Notes: a model not told the origin generated them from the letters alone. 64,000 bases of DNA from CAVPEV01 sp963703555 (GCA_963703555.1 CAVPEV010000028.1:1-64000), one strand, 5' to 3'. Positions 31,758 through 41,256 are shown, numbered from the stretch's first letter. Translations and numbers: made by a program.

Positions 31758-33422
31758 ATGAGAACCCCGTTCCACACCTCCCGTGGCACGCGGGCCGTGG
31801 TCCTGGCGCTCGGCGCGGCCCTCGCGGTGGCCGGCTGCTCGGCGCCCTCGGCCGGCCCGACCGGCGGCACCACCGGCGCGGGCGGCACGTCGATGCTGGT
31901 CGCCGCGGACAACGGCTCGCCGACCTTCGAGCGCAACTTCAACCCGTTCTCGCCGAGCAAGCGCAACGGCGTCAACTTCATGTACGAACCGCTCACCGTG
32001 CTCAACACCTTGGACGGCACCGAGACCCCGTTCCTCGCGACGGGCTACGAGCAGCCGGACGCCCGCACCATCGTGTTCACCATCCGCGACGGGGTGAAGT
32101 GGAGCGATGGCCAGGACTTCACGCCGAACGACGTGCTCTACACCTTCAACCTCATGAAGGCGCAGCCGACCCTGGACTCGCGCGGGATCTGGCAGCACAT
32201 CGACACGGTGACGGTCGACGGCCAGAAGGTCATCGTCGCCCTGAAGGGCGACGATGCGCCGGCCGCCGGGATCATCTCCCAGCAGGTCATCGTCCCTGAG
32301 CACGTGTGGAGCCAGGTGGACGACCCGACCACCTTCACCAACGAGGACCCGGTGGTCACCGGTCCGTACCTGCTCGGTGACTTCACGCCGAACCAGTACA
32401 CCCTGGTGAAGAACACGGACTACTGGCAGGCGGACAAGGTCGCGGTCGACTCGCTCGTGCTGCCGGCGGCCAACACCCAGCTGGACGTCGTGAACAACGG
32501 CTACGACTGGGCGTACGCGTTCATGAGCGACGTCGAGGGCACGTGGGTGGCTGCGGACCCGCAGCACAACACCTACTGGTTCCCGGCCGGCGGCATCATC
32601 AGCCTGTTCCCCAACCTCACCAAGGCCCCGTTCAACGACGTGAACTTCCGCCAGGGCCTGTCCGTGGCGCTGGACCGCAACCGCATCGCCGACGTCGCGG
32701 AGGAGGGCTACGTCGACGCCGCCGGGATCAGCGGCCTGATGTTGCCGAACCAGAGGGACTGGCTCAACCCTGACCTGCCGGACGGCGGTGCGGTGACCCA
32801 GGACACGAACAAGGCGCTGACCTACTTCGAGAAGGCCGGCTACACGAAGTCCGGCGACAAGCTCGTGGACTCCTCCGGCACGCCGTTGGAGGTCACCCTC
32901 ACCACGGCCAACGGCTGGACCGACTGGCTGCGTGGCGTGCAGGAGGTCCAGCGCCAGCTCGGTGCACTCGGCATCACGGTGAACCTCAACCAGCCGCAGC
33001 CGGCCGCCTACACGAGCGCGATGAACAACGGTGACTTCGACCTCATCATGGGGGCCTTCGGCGGGACCGGCTCGCTCTACCAGGACTTCCACGCCCTGCT
33101 GAGTGGCGAGGAGCTGCGCCCCGTGGGGACCGCCGCCGCGGCGAACTTCGAGCGCTTCTCCGACCCGAAGGTCGATGCCCTCCTCAGCCAGCTCAAGGGG
33201 ACCGTCGACCAGGACGCCCAGCGGCAGATCGGCTACCAGCTCCAGCAGACCATGGTGGACCAGATGCCGGTCGTGCCGATGTTCTACGGCGGCCTGTGGG
33301 GGCTGTTCAGCAGCAAGAACTTCACGGGCTGGCCGAGCCAGGACAACGCCTACGCCTCGCCTGTGACGTGGAGCTCCAACGTGCTGGTCATCCTCACCAA
33401 CCTCAAGCCTGCCAAGTCCTGA
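31758..33422 (+). CDS. ABC transporter solute-binding lipoprotein, family 5
   Basis: 554 residues. Lipobox LAVAGC with Cys27, then the family-5 signature region PDARTIVFTIRDGVKWSDGQ DFTPNDV and VVTGPYLLGDFTPNQYTLVK. Family-5 proteins bind di/oligopeptides, nickel or, in some actinobacteria and Thermotogales, cello- or xylo-oligosaccharides; the NPFSPS...YEPL text and the LacI-like site upstream lean towards sugars, but this is inference. It is anchored outside the membrane and delivers substrate to the two permeases that follow. GAAGGAG precedes the ATG at 31758. Confidence 0.92.
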   Translation: MRTPFHTSRGTRAVVLALGAALAVAGCSAPSAGPTGGTTGAGGTSMLVAADNGSPTFERNFNPFSPSKRNGVNFMYEPLTVLNTLDGTETPFLATGYEQPDARTIVFTIRDGVKWSDGQDFTPNDVLYTFNLMKAQPTLDSRGIWQHIDTVTVDGQKVIVALKGDDAPAAGIISQQVIVPEHVWSQVDDPTTFTNEDPVVTGPYLLGDFTPNQYTLVKNTDYWQADKVAVDSLVLPAANTQLDVVNNGYDWAYAFMSDVEGTWVAADPQHNTYWFPAGGIISLFPNLTKAPFNDVNFRQGLSVALDRNRIADVAEEGYVDAAGISGLMLPNQRDWLNPDLPDGGAVTQDTNKALTYFEKAGYTKSGDKLVDSSGTPLEVTLTTANGWTDWLRGVQEVQRQLGALGITVNLNQPQPAAYTSAMNNGDFDLIMGAFGGTGSLYQDFHALLSGEELRPVGTAAAANFERFSDPKVDALLSQLKGTVDQDAQRQIGYQLQQTMVDQMPVVPMFYGGLWGLFSSKNFTGWPSQDNAYASPVTWSSNVLVILTNLKPAKS

Positions 33423-33437
33423 CCGGGGGACGCCTCG

Positions 33438-34418
33438 ATGCGCTACGTCCTAGGCCGCATGGGGATGTTCGTCCTGACCCTCTGGGCGGCGGTGACGTTG
33501 AACTTCGGTCTGCCCCGGCTCATGCCGGGGTCCCCGGCGGACGCCGCGATCGCCAAGCTGTCCCAGAACGGCCCGGTCAGCCCCGCGACCCGGCTGGCGA
33601 TCGAGGCGCAGCTCGGTGTCCCGACGGGGAGCCTGTGGACGCAGTACGTCGACTACCTAGGTGCGATCGCCCGGCTGGACTTCGGGGTGTCGTACACGTT
33701 CTTCCCGCAGCCGGTGGCCGGCCTGGTGGGCGCTGCCCTGCCGTGGACACTCGTCATGGTGGGCGTGGTGACCGTGCTCGCCTTCGCCGTCGGCACCCTC
33801 GTGGGGGTGCTGGCGGCGTGGCGGCGCGGCTCGTGGCTGGACGCGCTGCCCACGCTGGGCGGGTCGTTCCTGTCGGCCTTCCCGTACTTCTGGACCGCGC
33901 TGCTCCTGCTGTTCTTCGGCGGCTACGTCCTCAAGTGGTTCCCCAGCTCGGGGGCCTACGGCGCGTCGACGGTCCCGTCGTTCAGCGGGGCGTTCATCGG
34001 GGATGCCCTCTACCACGCCGTGCTGCCCGCTCTGACGATCCTGCTCACCTCGTTGGGCGGCTGGACCCTCGGTATGCGCAACGCCATGATCAACACCCTC
34101 GGTGACGACTACGTGACGTTCGCCGAGGCCAACGGCCTGCGTGGGCGCACTGTCGCGCTGCGCTACGCCGCACGCAACGCGATACTGCCCAACCTCACCG
34201 GTTTCGGCCTGGCGCTGGGCGGGGTGGTGGGCGGCTCGCTGCTCGTCGAGCAGGTGTTCCACTACCCCGGGGTGGGCTACCTGCTCTACAACGCGGTGAC
34301 GAACCAGGACTACCCGCTCATGCAGGCACTGTTCCTCATGATCACCGTGAGCGTCCTGGTCGCCAACCTCCTCGTCGACATCCTGTACGGAATCCTGGAC
34401 CCGAGGACACGCCGATGA
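33438..34418 (+). CDS. ABC transporter permease, DppB/OppB type
   Basis: 326 residues with six membrane segments. The N-terminal block YVLGRMGMFVLTLWAAVTLNFGLPRLMPGSP is the OppB/DppB opening, and YVTFAEANGLRGRTVALRYAARNAILPNL is the EAA loop that contacts the ATPase. It forms the membrane channel with the next permease, whose ATG overlaps its stop. Substrate is set by the binding protein upstream. Confidence 0.94.
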   Translation: MRYVLGRMGMFVLTLWAAVTLNFGLPRLMPGSPADAAIAKLSQNGPVSPATRLAIEAQLGVPTGSLWTQYVDYLGAIARLDFGVSYTFFPQPVAGLVGAALPWTLVMVGVVTVLAFAVGTLVGVLAAWRRGSWLDALPTLGGSFLSAFPYFWTALLLLFFGGYVLKWFPSSGAYGASTVPSFSGAFIGDALYHAVLPALTILLTSLGGWTLGMRNAMINTLGDDYVTFAEANGLRGRTVALRYAARNAILPNLTGFGLALGGVVGGSLLVEQVFHYPGVGYLLYNAVTNQDYPLMQALFLMITVSVLVANLLVDILYGILDPRTRR

Positions 34419-35371
34419 CTCTGCCTGCCATGCTGCCGGAACCGTCCGGCCCAGGTGTGTTCGACCCGGAGCGGTCCACGAGCGTGCCCGAGGTGCGTGG
34501 GCCGGCCTCGCCGTGGCGGGTGTTCGTCCGGGGGTTCGCCACCATCTGGTCCAACTCCAAGGCGCGAGCGGGCCTGGTGATCCTCACCATCTTCGTCCTG
34601 CTGGCCGTGTTCGCGCCGCTGATCGCACCCTACGGCCCGACGGACAACAGTTTTGGGCGCAATCAGCCGCTGAGTGCAGCGCACTGGTTCGGCACCACGG
34701 CAGCCGGGGAGGACGTGCTCTCTCAGGTCATCTTCGGGGCGCGGATCTCCGTGCTCGTCGGGGCGCTCGCCGGTGCGCTGTCCACCCTCGTGGCGGTGCT
34801 CATCGGGCTGTCCTGGGGCTACACCCGGGGCCCGCTCGCCGAGGTGATCAACTTCGTCGTCAACCTCTTCCTGGTCATCCCCGGTCTGCCGCTGATGATC
34901 GTCATCGCCGCCTACCTGCAGGGCGGCGGGCTGGCCATGATCGTCTTCATCGTCGTGCTCACCGGCTGGGCGTGGGGTGCCCGGGTGCTGCGCTCCCAGA
35001 CCCAGTCGCTGCGGTCCCGCGACTTCGTCACCGCGGCGCAGTTCGCCGGGGAGGGCTCCTGGCGCATCGTGCTGCGGGAGATCCTGCCCAACATGACGTC
35101 GATCATCGCCGGCAGCTTCTTCGGCGCAGCCACCGCGGCGATCCTCTCGGAGTCGGGACTGTCCTTCCTCGGCATCGGCGACACCACGACGGTCTCCTGG
35201 GGCTCCATGCTCTTCTGGGCACAGAACTCCAACGCGATCCTGCGCGGGCAGTGGGTGCTGCTGCTCGCGCCCGGGCTGTGCATCGCCCTGCTTGCCACGG
35301 CCCTGACCCTGGTGAACTTCGGCGTCGACGGACTGTCCAACCCACGGCTGAGGGAGGGGAGCGGACGATGA
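34415..35371 (+). CDS. ABC transporter permease, DppC/OppC type
   Basis: 318 residues. A ~45-residue cytoplasmic lead is followed by six membrane segments (VILTIFVLLAVFAPLIAPYG first). HWFGTTAAGEDVLSQVIFGARIS and the EAA loop FVTAAQFAGEGSWRIVLREILPN identify the OppC/DppC family. Partner of the preceding permease; start and stop overlap both neighbours by four bases. Confidence 0.94.
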   Translation: MTLPAMLPEPSGPGVFDPERSTSVPEVRGPASPWRVFVRGFATIWSNSKARAGLVILTIFVLLAVFAPLIAPYGPTDNSFGRNQPLSAAHWFGTTAAGEDVLSQVIFGARISVLVGALAGALSTLVAVLIGLSWGYTRGPLAEVINFVVNLFLVIPGLPLMIVIAAYLQGGGLAMIVFIVVLTGWAWGARVLRSQTQSLRSRDFVTAAQFAGEGSWRIVLREILPNMTSIIAGSFFGAATAAILSESGLSFLGIGDTTTVSWGSMLFWAQNSNAILRGQWVLLLAPGLCIALLATALTLVNFGVDGLSNPRLREGSGR

Positions 35372-37032
35372 GCCTGCTCCAGGTCGAGGACCTGTCCATC
35401 ACCTACACCCCGCGCGGCGCCAACCCCACGACTGCCGTCAAGCACGTCAGCCTCGGCCTCGAGGCCGGCGAGTTCGCGGGGCTCGTGGGGGAGTCCGGGT
35501 CGGGGAAGTCGACGTTGGGTTTCGCGGTGACCGCCCTGTCCAAGCCGCCGGCCCACATCACCGGTGGTCGGGTGGTCTTCGACGGGCGGGACGTCGCCGC
35601 GATGGACCGCGAGGAGCTGCGCCGTCAGCGGCGTGGCGGCTTTGCCATGGTGCTGCAGTCAGGGATGAACGCGCTCAACCCGGTGCGCACCATCGGCAAC
35701 CACTTCGTGGACATCTTCGCCGCGCACGGTCACGTGCCCCGGGAGCGTCGCCGCGACCGGGCGCACGAGCTCATCAGCAAGGTCGAGCTGCCGGACTGGG
35801 TGCTGGAACGCTATCCGGGCGAGCTGTCGGGCGGGATGCGCCAGCGCGTCTCCATCGCCCTGGCGCTGTCGCTGGAGCCCCGGCTCATGGTGTTCGACGA
35901 GCCGACGACGGCGCTGGACGTCCTCGTCCAGCACGCGGTCATGGGCACCATCCGGGAGCTGCAGCACTCGGAGAACTTCACCGCTCTGCTGATCAGCCAC
36001 GACCTCGGCATCGTGCTGGAGTCCACGGAGCGGGTGATGGTCATGCACGACGGTGCCATCGTCGAGGACGGCACCGCCGAGCAGATCCTGCACCGGCCGC
36101 GGCACGAGTACACCCGGATGCTGCTGAGCCACTATGCGGACCCGCGGGCGGAGGTGGTGGAGCTGCCCGGGTTGACGGTCCGGGGCGGCAGGATCGAGAC
36201 GACCACCACCGGCGGCGAGGTGCGCCGTCGCACCGGTCGGGCGGCCCGTGAGGCGATCGTCGTGGACGACGTCACGAAGACCTTCCCGCCGCCCCGGCGC
36301 GGGCAGCAGCCGGTCACCGCCGTCGACCACGTCTCCTTCCGGCTGGACCCCGGCGAGTCCATGGCCCTCGTGGGGGCGTCCGGCTCCGGGAAGAGCACGA
36401 TCGCCAATCTGGCCACCGGGGTGGAGCGTCCGACGTCGGGCAGAGTGCGGTTCGGCGAGCTGCAGGTGGAGAAGTTGGGCCGCCGGGGACTGCGGGAGCT
36501 GCGTCGCGAGGTGCAGATGGTCTTCCAGGATCCGTACTCCGCGCTCAACCCGCTGCACACGGTGGAGTACACGCTCACCAGACCGGTGGTGAACTTCTCC
36601 GACCGGCGGGGCCGTGAGGCCCGCGCGCAGGTCCTCGAGCTGCTGGACACCGTTGGTCTGGCCCCGGTGGAGGACTTCGCTGCCCGGTTGCCGCACCAGC
36701 TGTCCGGCGGTGAGCGCCAGCGGGTCGTCATCGCCCGGGCGCTGGCGTGCGAGCCGCAGGTGATCATCGCCGACGAGCCGGTCTCCATGCTCGACGTCTC
36801 GCTGCGCGCCGGGGTGCTGGCCCTCCTGGAGGACATGCGGGTGCAGTTCGGCGTGTCGATGCTCTACATCACCCACGACCTGCTGTCCGCCCGGCTGGTG
36901 ACGGACCGGATCATGGTGCTCAACCACGGTGTGGTGGTCGAGGAGGGGGAGACGGCGCACGTCCTGCGCTTCCCCGACAACCCGTACACGGTGGACCTGC
37001 TCGACGCCGTCCCCCAGCCCGGGCGCCGATGA
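35368..37032 (+). CDS. dual ABC ATPase (DppD-DppF fusion)
   Basis: 554 residues with two complete nucleotide-binding domains. First: Walker A GESGSGKST, signature LSGGMRQRV, Walker B RLMVFDEPTTALDV, switch His. Second, after a ~60-residue linker: GASGSGKST, LSGGERQRV, VIIADEPVSMLDVS and THDLLSARL. In most bacteria the two are separate genes (dppD, dppF); fusion is usual in some actinobacteria. It powers the importer. Last gene of the operon, followed 21 bases on by a hairpin. Confidence 0.95.
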   Translation: MSLLQVEDLSITYTPRGANPTTAVKHVSLGLEAGEFAGLVGESGSGKSTLGFAVTALSKPPAHITGGRVVFDGRDVAAMDREELRRQRRGGFAMVLQSGMNALNPVRTIGNHFVDIFAAHGHVPRERRRDRAHELISKVELPDWVLERYPGELSGGMRQRVSIALALSLEPRLMVFDEPTTALDVLVQHAVMGTIRELQHSENFTALLISHDLGIVLESTERVMVMHDGAIVEDGTAEQILHRPRHEYTRMLLSHYADPRAEVVELPGLTVRGGRIETTTTGGEVRRRTGRAAREAIVVDDVTKTFPPPRRGQQPVTAVDHVSFRLDPGESMALVGASGSGKSTIANLATGVERPTSGRVRFGELQVEKLGRRGLRELRREVQMVFQDPYSALNPLHTVEYTLTRPVVNFSDRRGREARAQVLELLDTVGLAPVEDFAARLPHQLSGGERQRVVIARALACEPQVIIADEPVSMLDVSLRAGVLALLEDMRVQFGVSMLYITHDLLSARLVTDRIMVLNHGVVVEEGETAHVLRFPDNPYTVDLLDAVPQPGRR

Positions 37033-37053
37033 GCCCGCCAGGACGGGGTGGCG

Positions 37054-37085
37054 GGGTCCGACCTACGCAACCGTAGGTCGGACCC
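37054..37085. terminator. perfect 14-bp hairpin after the ABC operon
   Basis: GGGTCCGACCTACG and CGTAGGTCGGACCC are perfect inverted repeats with a CAAC loop, starting 21 bases after the ATPase stop. No run of T follows (TTGTGG), so it would be an L-shaped, U-less terminator or an mRNA-stabilising stem. A dimeric-regulator operator for the desaturase gene is the alternative. Confidence 0.7.
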
Positions 37086-37201
37086 TTGTGGTGCGCCCTC
37101 GGGCATGACACAGTGGCCGCGACGCTCCATCTTGTCCGTTCGTTCGGCTGAGCGCTCCCGCGGCCCTTGCCGCTCCTCCCTCTCCCGCCAGGCGGTGGCC
37201 G

Positions 37202-38311
37202 TTGAGCCTCACCCCCGATCTGATCCTTCCCGCCGGCGCGCCGGCACCGGTGGCGCGCGGCACCCGCAACCGTGATCGGGCGCTGAGCGACTTCACCGCG
37301 CTGACCCGCCTCGTGCAGGATGCCGGTCTCCTGCGCCGGCGCTACGGCTACTACTGGACCAGGCTCACGGGCACACTGGTGCTCGGGCTGGGCCTGGCCG
37401 TCACGTTCGTCCTGGTCGGAGACACCTGGTGGCAGATGGTCACTGCTGTCGCGCTGGCGCTGCTCATGACACAGGCGGCGTTCCTCGGGCACGACGCGGC
37501 GCACCGGCAGATCTTCGTCTCCGGCAGGTGGAACGAGTGGGTGTCGCTGGTCGTCATCAACCTGTTCGTCGGGATGGGCTACGGCTGGTGGCAGCGGAAG
37601 CACACCAAGCACCACGCGAACCCCAACAAGGTCGGCGCCGACCCGGACATCGACATGGCTGCCCTCGCCTTCACCCCGCAGGCCACCGCGGCTCGCAAGA
37701 CGCCGCTGACCCGATGGCTGGCGACCAAGCAGGGCTACTTCTTCTTCCCGCTGCTCCTGCTCGAGGGTGTCAACCTGCACATGCACGGTCTGCGCCGGGT
37801 GTTCTCCCGAGGCGCGGTGAACCACCGCTGGGTGGAGATGTCCTTCATCCTGGTCCGGCTGATCAGCTACGCCGTGCTGGTCCTGGTGGTGTTGTCGCCC
37901 GGCAAGGCCCTGGCCTTCATGGGGCTGCAGCTGGCCGTGTTCGGCCTGTACATGGGCTCCTCGTTCGCACCCAACCACAAGGGCATGCCGATCGTGCCCC
38001 AGGACGCCCGCATCGACTTCCTGCGTCGGCAGGTGCTGATGAGCCGCAACATCGCCGGTAGCCGCGGGGTGGACATCTTCATGGGCGGCCTGAACTTCCA
38101 GGTGGAGCACCACCTCTTCCCGTCCATGCCGCGGCCCAACCTGCGCAGGTCGGCGCCGTTGATCCGGGAGTACTGCGCCAAGCTCGGTGTCCGTTACACG
38201 GAGACCTCGCTGTGGTCCTCCTACCGCACGGTGGTCAGGTACCTCAACCGGGTGGGTCTGGGTGAGCGGGACCTGTGGGCCTGCCCGCTCGCGGCGCAGT
38301 ACCGGGTCTGA
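37202..38311 (+). CDS. membrane fatty acid desaturase
   Basis: 369 residues. The three histidine boxes of acyl-lipid desaturases are present in order: HDAAH, then HTKHH (WWQRKHTKHHANPN), then QVEHHLFP (GGLNFQVEHHLFPSMP). Four to six membrane segments surround them. The enzyme inserts a double bond in membrane lipids with a di-iron centre, O2 and an electron donor. The TTG at 37202 is the only start near MSLTPDLILPAG; no good ribosome site is seen. Converges with the PTS gene, ten bases away. Confidence 0.92.
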   Translation: MSLTPDLILPAGAPAPVARGTRNRDRALSDFTALTRLVQDAGLLRRRYGYYWTRLTGTLVLGLGLAVTFVLVGDTWWQMVTAVALALLMTQAAFLGHDAAHRQIFVSGRWNEWVSLVVINLFVGMGYGWWQRKHTKHHANPNKVGADPDIDMAALAFTPQATAARKTPLTRWLATKQGYFFFPLLLLEGVNLHMHGLRRVFSRGAVNHRWVEMSFILVRLISYAVLVLVVLSPGKALAFMGLQLAVFGLYMGSSFAPNHKGMPIVPQDARIDFLRRQVLMSRNIAGSRGVDIFMGGLNFQVEHHLFPSMPRPNLRRSAPLIREYCAKLGVRYTETSLWSSYRTVVRYLNRVGLGERDLWACPLAAQYRV

Positions 38312-38321
38312 CCGACGGCCG

Positions 38322-39659
38322 TCACGAGGACGGTGGCGGGGACGGCGGTGCGGCGGCTTCCGCAGCTGTGGCCGGGGGAGTGTCCTCCGGCTGGTCGACG
38401 AGGAACCCGCCGCCGGCCAGCACCTCGTCCTCCTCGCGGCCTGGCGTGCGCAGGTTCCACCGGGTGATCGCAAACCGGAACAGCACGTAGTAGACGACGC
38501 CATAGGCCAGCCCGATCGGGATGAGCAGCAACGGCTTCTCCGCGATGCGGAAGTTGAGCAGGTAGTCGATGACGCCAGCGGAGAACCCGAAGCCGCTGCG
38601 GATGCCCAGGGCGTTGACCAGCGCCACCGCGGAGCCGGTGAGCACCGCGTGGATGGCGTAGAGCGGGTAGGCGACGTAGACGAAGGAGAACTCGAGCGGC
38701 TCGGTGATCCCGGTGACGAACGCCACCAGCGCGGCAGAGCCCATGATCCCGGCCACGACCTTGCGCTGGCTGGGCTTGGCGGTGTGCACCATGGCGAGCG
38801 CGGCGCCCGGCAGGGCGAACATCATGATGGGGAAGAACCCGGTCATGAAGGTGCCGGCGGTGGGGTCTCCGTGCAGGAACCGTGCGATGTCGCCGTGCGA
38901 GACCACACCGTTGGCATCGGTGAACGCCCCGAACTGGAACCAGGGCAGCGTGTTGAGCAGGTGGTGCAGGCCGATGGGGACAAGCAGCCGGTTGGCGGTC
39001 CCGTACACGAAGCCGCCGAGGACCGCCGACCCGGTGACCCAGTCGCCGACGGCGGTCAGGCCGGCGTTGAACCACGGGTAGACGAGTGCACCGAGGACCG
39101 CGATCAGCATCGAAGCGGCCGCGGTGATGATCGGCACGAACCGGCGCCCGCCGAAGAACGCCAGGTAGGGCGGTAGCTTGACCCGGTAGAACCGCTGGTA
39201 CAGCAGTGCCGCCGCGACGCCGATGACGATGCCCCCGAGCACGCCGTAGTTGATGAGCTCCTGTTCCTTCCCGTCCGCGGGCTGACCGAGCACGTACGGC
39301 GACAGCGCGTCCGAGACACCGGAGAAGACCAGGTAGCCGATCATCGCGGCGAGCCCGGTGGAACCGTCGGACTTCCGGGCGTATCCGACGGCGATGCCGA
39401 GGGCGAAGAGCAGGGGCAGGTGACCGAACAGGGCGTTGCCTGCCGCGGCTAGCACGTCAGCCACCGGGAGCAGCCAGTCCCCCCACGCCCGGGCCAGGCC
39501 GTCGGCGCCGAGCATGTCGGGTTGGCCCAGCCGCAGCAAGAGTGCCGCGGCGGGCAGCGAGGCGATCGGCAGCATGAGCGACCGGCCGATCCGCTGCAGC
39601 TGGGGGAGGCCCGGGACCCCCCTGCGCTCCCGGGCTGGTGACACGGCGGTGGCGGTCAT
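38322..39659 (-). CDS. PTS EIIC, glucose/N-acetylglucosamine class
   Basis: 445 residues. LQRIGRSLMLPIASLPAAALLLRLG is the EIIC opening, and GITEPLEFSFVYVAYPLYAIHAVLTG contains the substrate-binding GITEP motif of the glucose superfamily. Ten membrane segments, then a Pro/Ala-rich tail in place of a fused EIIB. It forms the channel; EIIB and EIIA are separate proteins encoded on the other strand, beginning about 1.1 kb away. The organisation (free IIC, IIB, IIA) resembles GlcNAc systems of actinomycetes; nagB at the end of the window supports that substrate. Confidence 0.9.
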   Translation of the reverse strand: MTATAVSPARERRGVPGLPQLQRIGRSLMLPIASLPAAALLLRLGQPDMLGADGLARAWGDWLLPVADVLAAAGNALFGHLPLLFALGIAVGYARKSDGSTGLAAMIGYLVFSGVSDALSPYVLGQPADGKEQELINYGVLGGIVIGVAAALLYQRFYRVKLPPYLAFFGGRRFVPIITAAASMLIAVLGALVYPWFNAGLTAVGDWVTGSAVLGGFVYGTANRLLVPIGLHHLLNTLPWFQFGAFTDANGVVSHGDIARFLHGDPTAGTFMTGFFPIMMFALPGAALAMVHTAKPSQRKVVAGIMGSAALVAFVTGITEPLEFSFVYVAYPLYAIHAVLTGSAVALVNALGIRSGFGFSAGVIDYLLNFRIAEKPLLLIPIGLAYGVVYYVLFRFAITRWNLRTPGREEDEVLAGGGFLVDQPEDTPPATAAEAAAPPSPPPSS

Positions 39660-39773
39660 GCGCAGGTCCTCCTCGACGATGCGGTCCTTCGGGCGGTCGC
39701 CGGCGGCCGGGAGGTGGTGTGCTCCGGGCGAGCGGTACAGGCCGTAGGATCCAGTCGTCCGGCCGAGTGCACC

Positions 39774-39789
39774 GGATGTCTGGACCAGT
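39774..39789. promoter_or_regulatory. DasR-like operator (dre-type)
   Basis: GGATGTCTGGACCAGT agrees at 11 of 16 positions with ACTGGTCTAGACCAGT, the palindrome bound by the GntR/HutC regulator DasR. The right half GACCAGT is perfect. It lies between the divergent PTS EIIC and GntR genes, about 115 bases from the EIIC start, where it could control both. Confidence 0.5.
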
Positions 39790-39938
39790 CCCGCATACTG
39801 TGCTGGGATGGGCCCACCCTGTCAAGGGTTACGGCGTGCCAGAGTCAGCGGGTGCGTGATGATCGGTGCCGTGGGACCGCGGGACCGGTGAGGTCCACCG
39901 GTACGCGGAGGTGGTGGAGCGAGGGAGGAGTGGCGACG

Positions 39939-40745
39939 GTGCCTGGTCTGACGCTCAAGCACGTCCGCGTCCGCGACTACCTGCGCTCGCTGGTCAGCCA
40001 GGAGCTGCAGGTCGGGGACGTCATCCCGTCCGAGCGGACCCTGTGCGAACGGTTTGGCGTGTCGCGCATGACGGTCCGCCAGGCGGTCGACGTCCTCGTC
40101 GTCGAGGGTCTGCTGGTCCGGGAGCAGGGTCGCGGCACCTTCGTGGCGCCCCCCAAGGTGGACATCGAGGTGCGGCTGGCGTCGTTCGGCGAGGAGATGC
40201 GCCGGCGCGGCATGGAGCCCTCCTCGACGGTGCTGACGGCGACGGAGGTCGGGGCCACTCCCGACGTCGCGGAAGCGCTGGAGCTGCTTCCGGGTGAGCG
40301 GGTGCACTACCTGTACCGGGTGCGGCACGCCGACGGCGAACCCATGGCGCTGGAGCAGACGTGGGTCCCGGCGGGCCGCGTGCCCGGCCTCCTCGCCGAC
40401 GGCCCTCCCGACAGCGTGTATGGCGAGCTGCGCCGGCGGGGGCTGGCACCGGACTGGGGAGAGGAGACCGTCACCGCCTCCGAGGTCGACCCGCAGGACG
40501 CGGAGCTGCTCGGTCTGCGCCCGGGCGCGGCAGTGCTGCAGCTCACCCGCCGCACCTTCGCCGGCGACGTGGCGTGCGCCTACTCGCGATCGTCCTACCG
40601 TGCAGACCGCTATCAGCTGTGGGTACCGCTGCGGACCCCGCGGCCTGCAGTCATGCCGCGCCCGTCAGACGCTGCGGACGGGGCCTCGGGGCCGGATGGC
40701 ACTCAGCATGCAGCTCAGGACCAGGAGAGGATGGCGGCACGGTGA
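39939..40745 (+). CDS. GntR/HutC-family regulator (DasR/NagR-like)
   Basis: 268 residues from a GTG eight bases after GGGAGGAG. N-terminal winged helix (LQVGDVIPSERTLCERFGVSRMTVRQAVDVLVVEGLLVREQGRGTF in pieces) with the GntR signature, then a UTRA effector domain (LASFGEEMRRRGMEPSSTVL ... YLYRVRHADGEPMALEQTWV). HutC-type regulators such as DasR and NagR sense glucosamine-6-phosphate or GlcNAc-6-phosphate and control PTS and nag genes. It overlaps the first EIIB gene (GTGA) and is divergent from EIIC, so it is the local regulator. Confidence 0.92.
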   Translation: MPGLTLKHVRVRDYLRSLVSQELQVGDVIPSERTLCERFGVSRMTVRQAVDVLVVEGLLVREQGRGTFVAPPKVDIEVRLASFGEEMRRRGMEPSSTVLTATEVGATPDVAEALELLPGERVHYLYRVRHADGEPMALEQTWVPAGRVPGLLADGPPDSVYGELRRRGLAPDWGEETVTASEVDPQDAELLGLRPGAAVLQLTRRTFAGDVACAYSRSSYRADRYQLWVPLRTPRPAVMPRPSDAADGASGPDGTQHAAQDQERMAAR

Positions 40746-40975
40746 CGGGCCAGGCTCGTGCGATCTTGACCGCGCTCGGCGGAGTTGCGAACGTCGTGGA
40801 GATCGAGCCGTGCACCACCCGGCTGCGCTCGCAGGTGCGCGATCCGAGCCTGGTCGATGTGGCTGGCCTCCGGGCTGCCGGGGCGCACGGGGTGATGGTG
40901 TCCGGGCGAGTCGTCCAGGTGGTCGTCGGACCGACGGTGGACCTCATCGCCAGCGATCTCGAGGAGCTCATGTGA
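40742..40975 (+). CDS. PTS EIIB, glucose class, first copy
   Basis: 77 residues, a stand-alone EIIB domain. The phosphorylated cysteine lies in VEIEPCTTRLR, the standard motif of glucose-family EIIB, and SGRVVQVVVGPTVD closes the fold. It carries phosphate from EIIA to sugar in the EIIC channel. Translationally coupled to the GntR gene; a second EIIB follows after 50 bases. The two agree at 45 of 71 aligned residues. Confidence 0.92.
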   Translation: MTGQARAILTALGGVANVVEIEPCTTRLRSQVRDPSLVDVAGLRAAGAHGVMVSGRVVQVVVGPTVDLIASDLEELM

Positions 40976-41025
40976 TACACCGCGCCCCCGTAGGGGACCG
41001 CGCCGTACCGCGTCGAGGAGGAGAC

Positions 41026-41256
41026 ATGACCAAGGCTGAGCAGATCCTGGCCGCCCTGGGTGGCGACCCCAACATCGTCGAGATCGAGCCGTGCATCACC
41101 CGGCTGCGGGTGGAGGTCGTGGACCCATCGCTGGTGAACGAGAAGGCCCTGCGAGCGGCCGGCGCGTTCGGTGTCGTCCAGTCGGGGCGTGCCATCCAGG
41201 TGGTCGTCGGCACTGAGGCGGATACGCTCGCGTCGGACATCGAGGACCTGCGCTGA
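41026..41256 (+). CDS. PTS EIIB, glucose class, second copy
   Basis: 76 residues with the active Cys in VEIEPCITRLRVEV. A strong GAGGAGGAG precedes the ATG. It overlaps the EIIA start by one base (TGATG). The pair of EIIB genes could serve two different EIIC proteins (only one is in the window), or one could be regulatory; both keep the Cys and its Arg-rich surroundings. Confidence 0.92.
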   Translation: MTKAEQILAALGGDPNIVEIEPCITRLRVEVVDPSLVNEKALRAAGAFGVVQSGRAIQVVVGTEADTLASDIEDLR

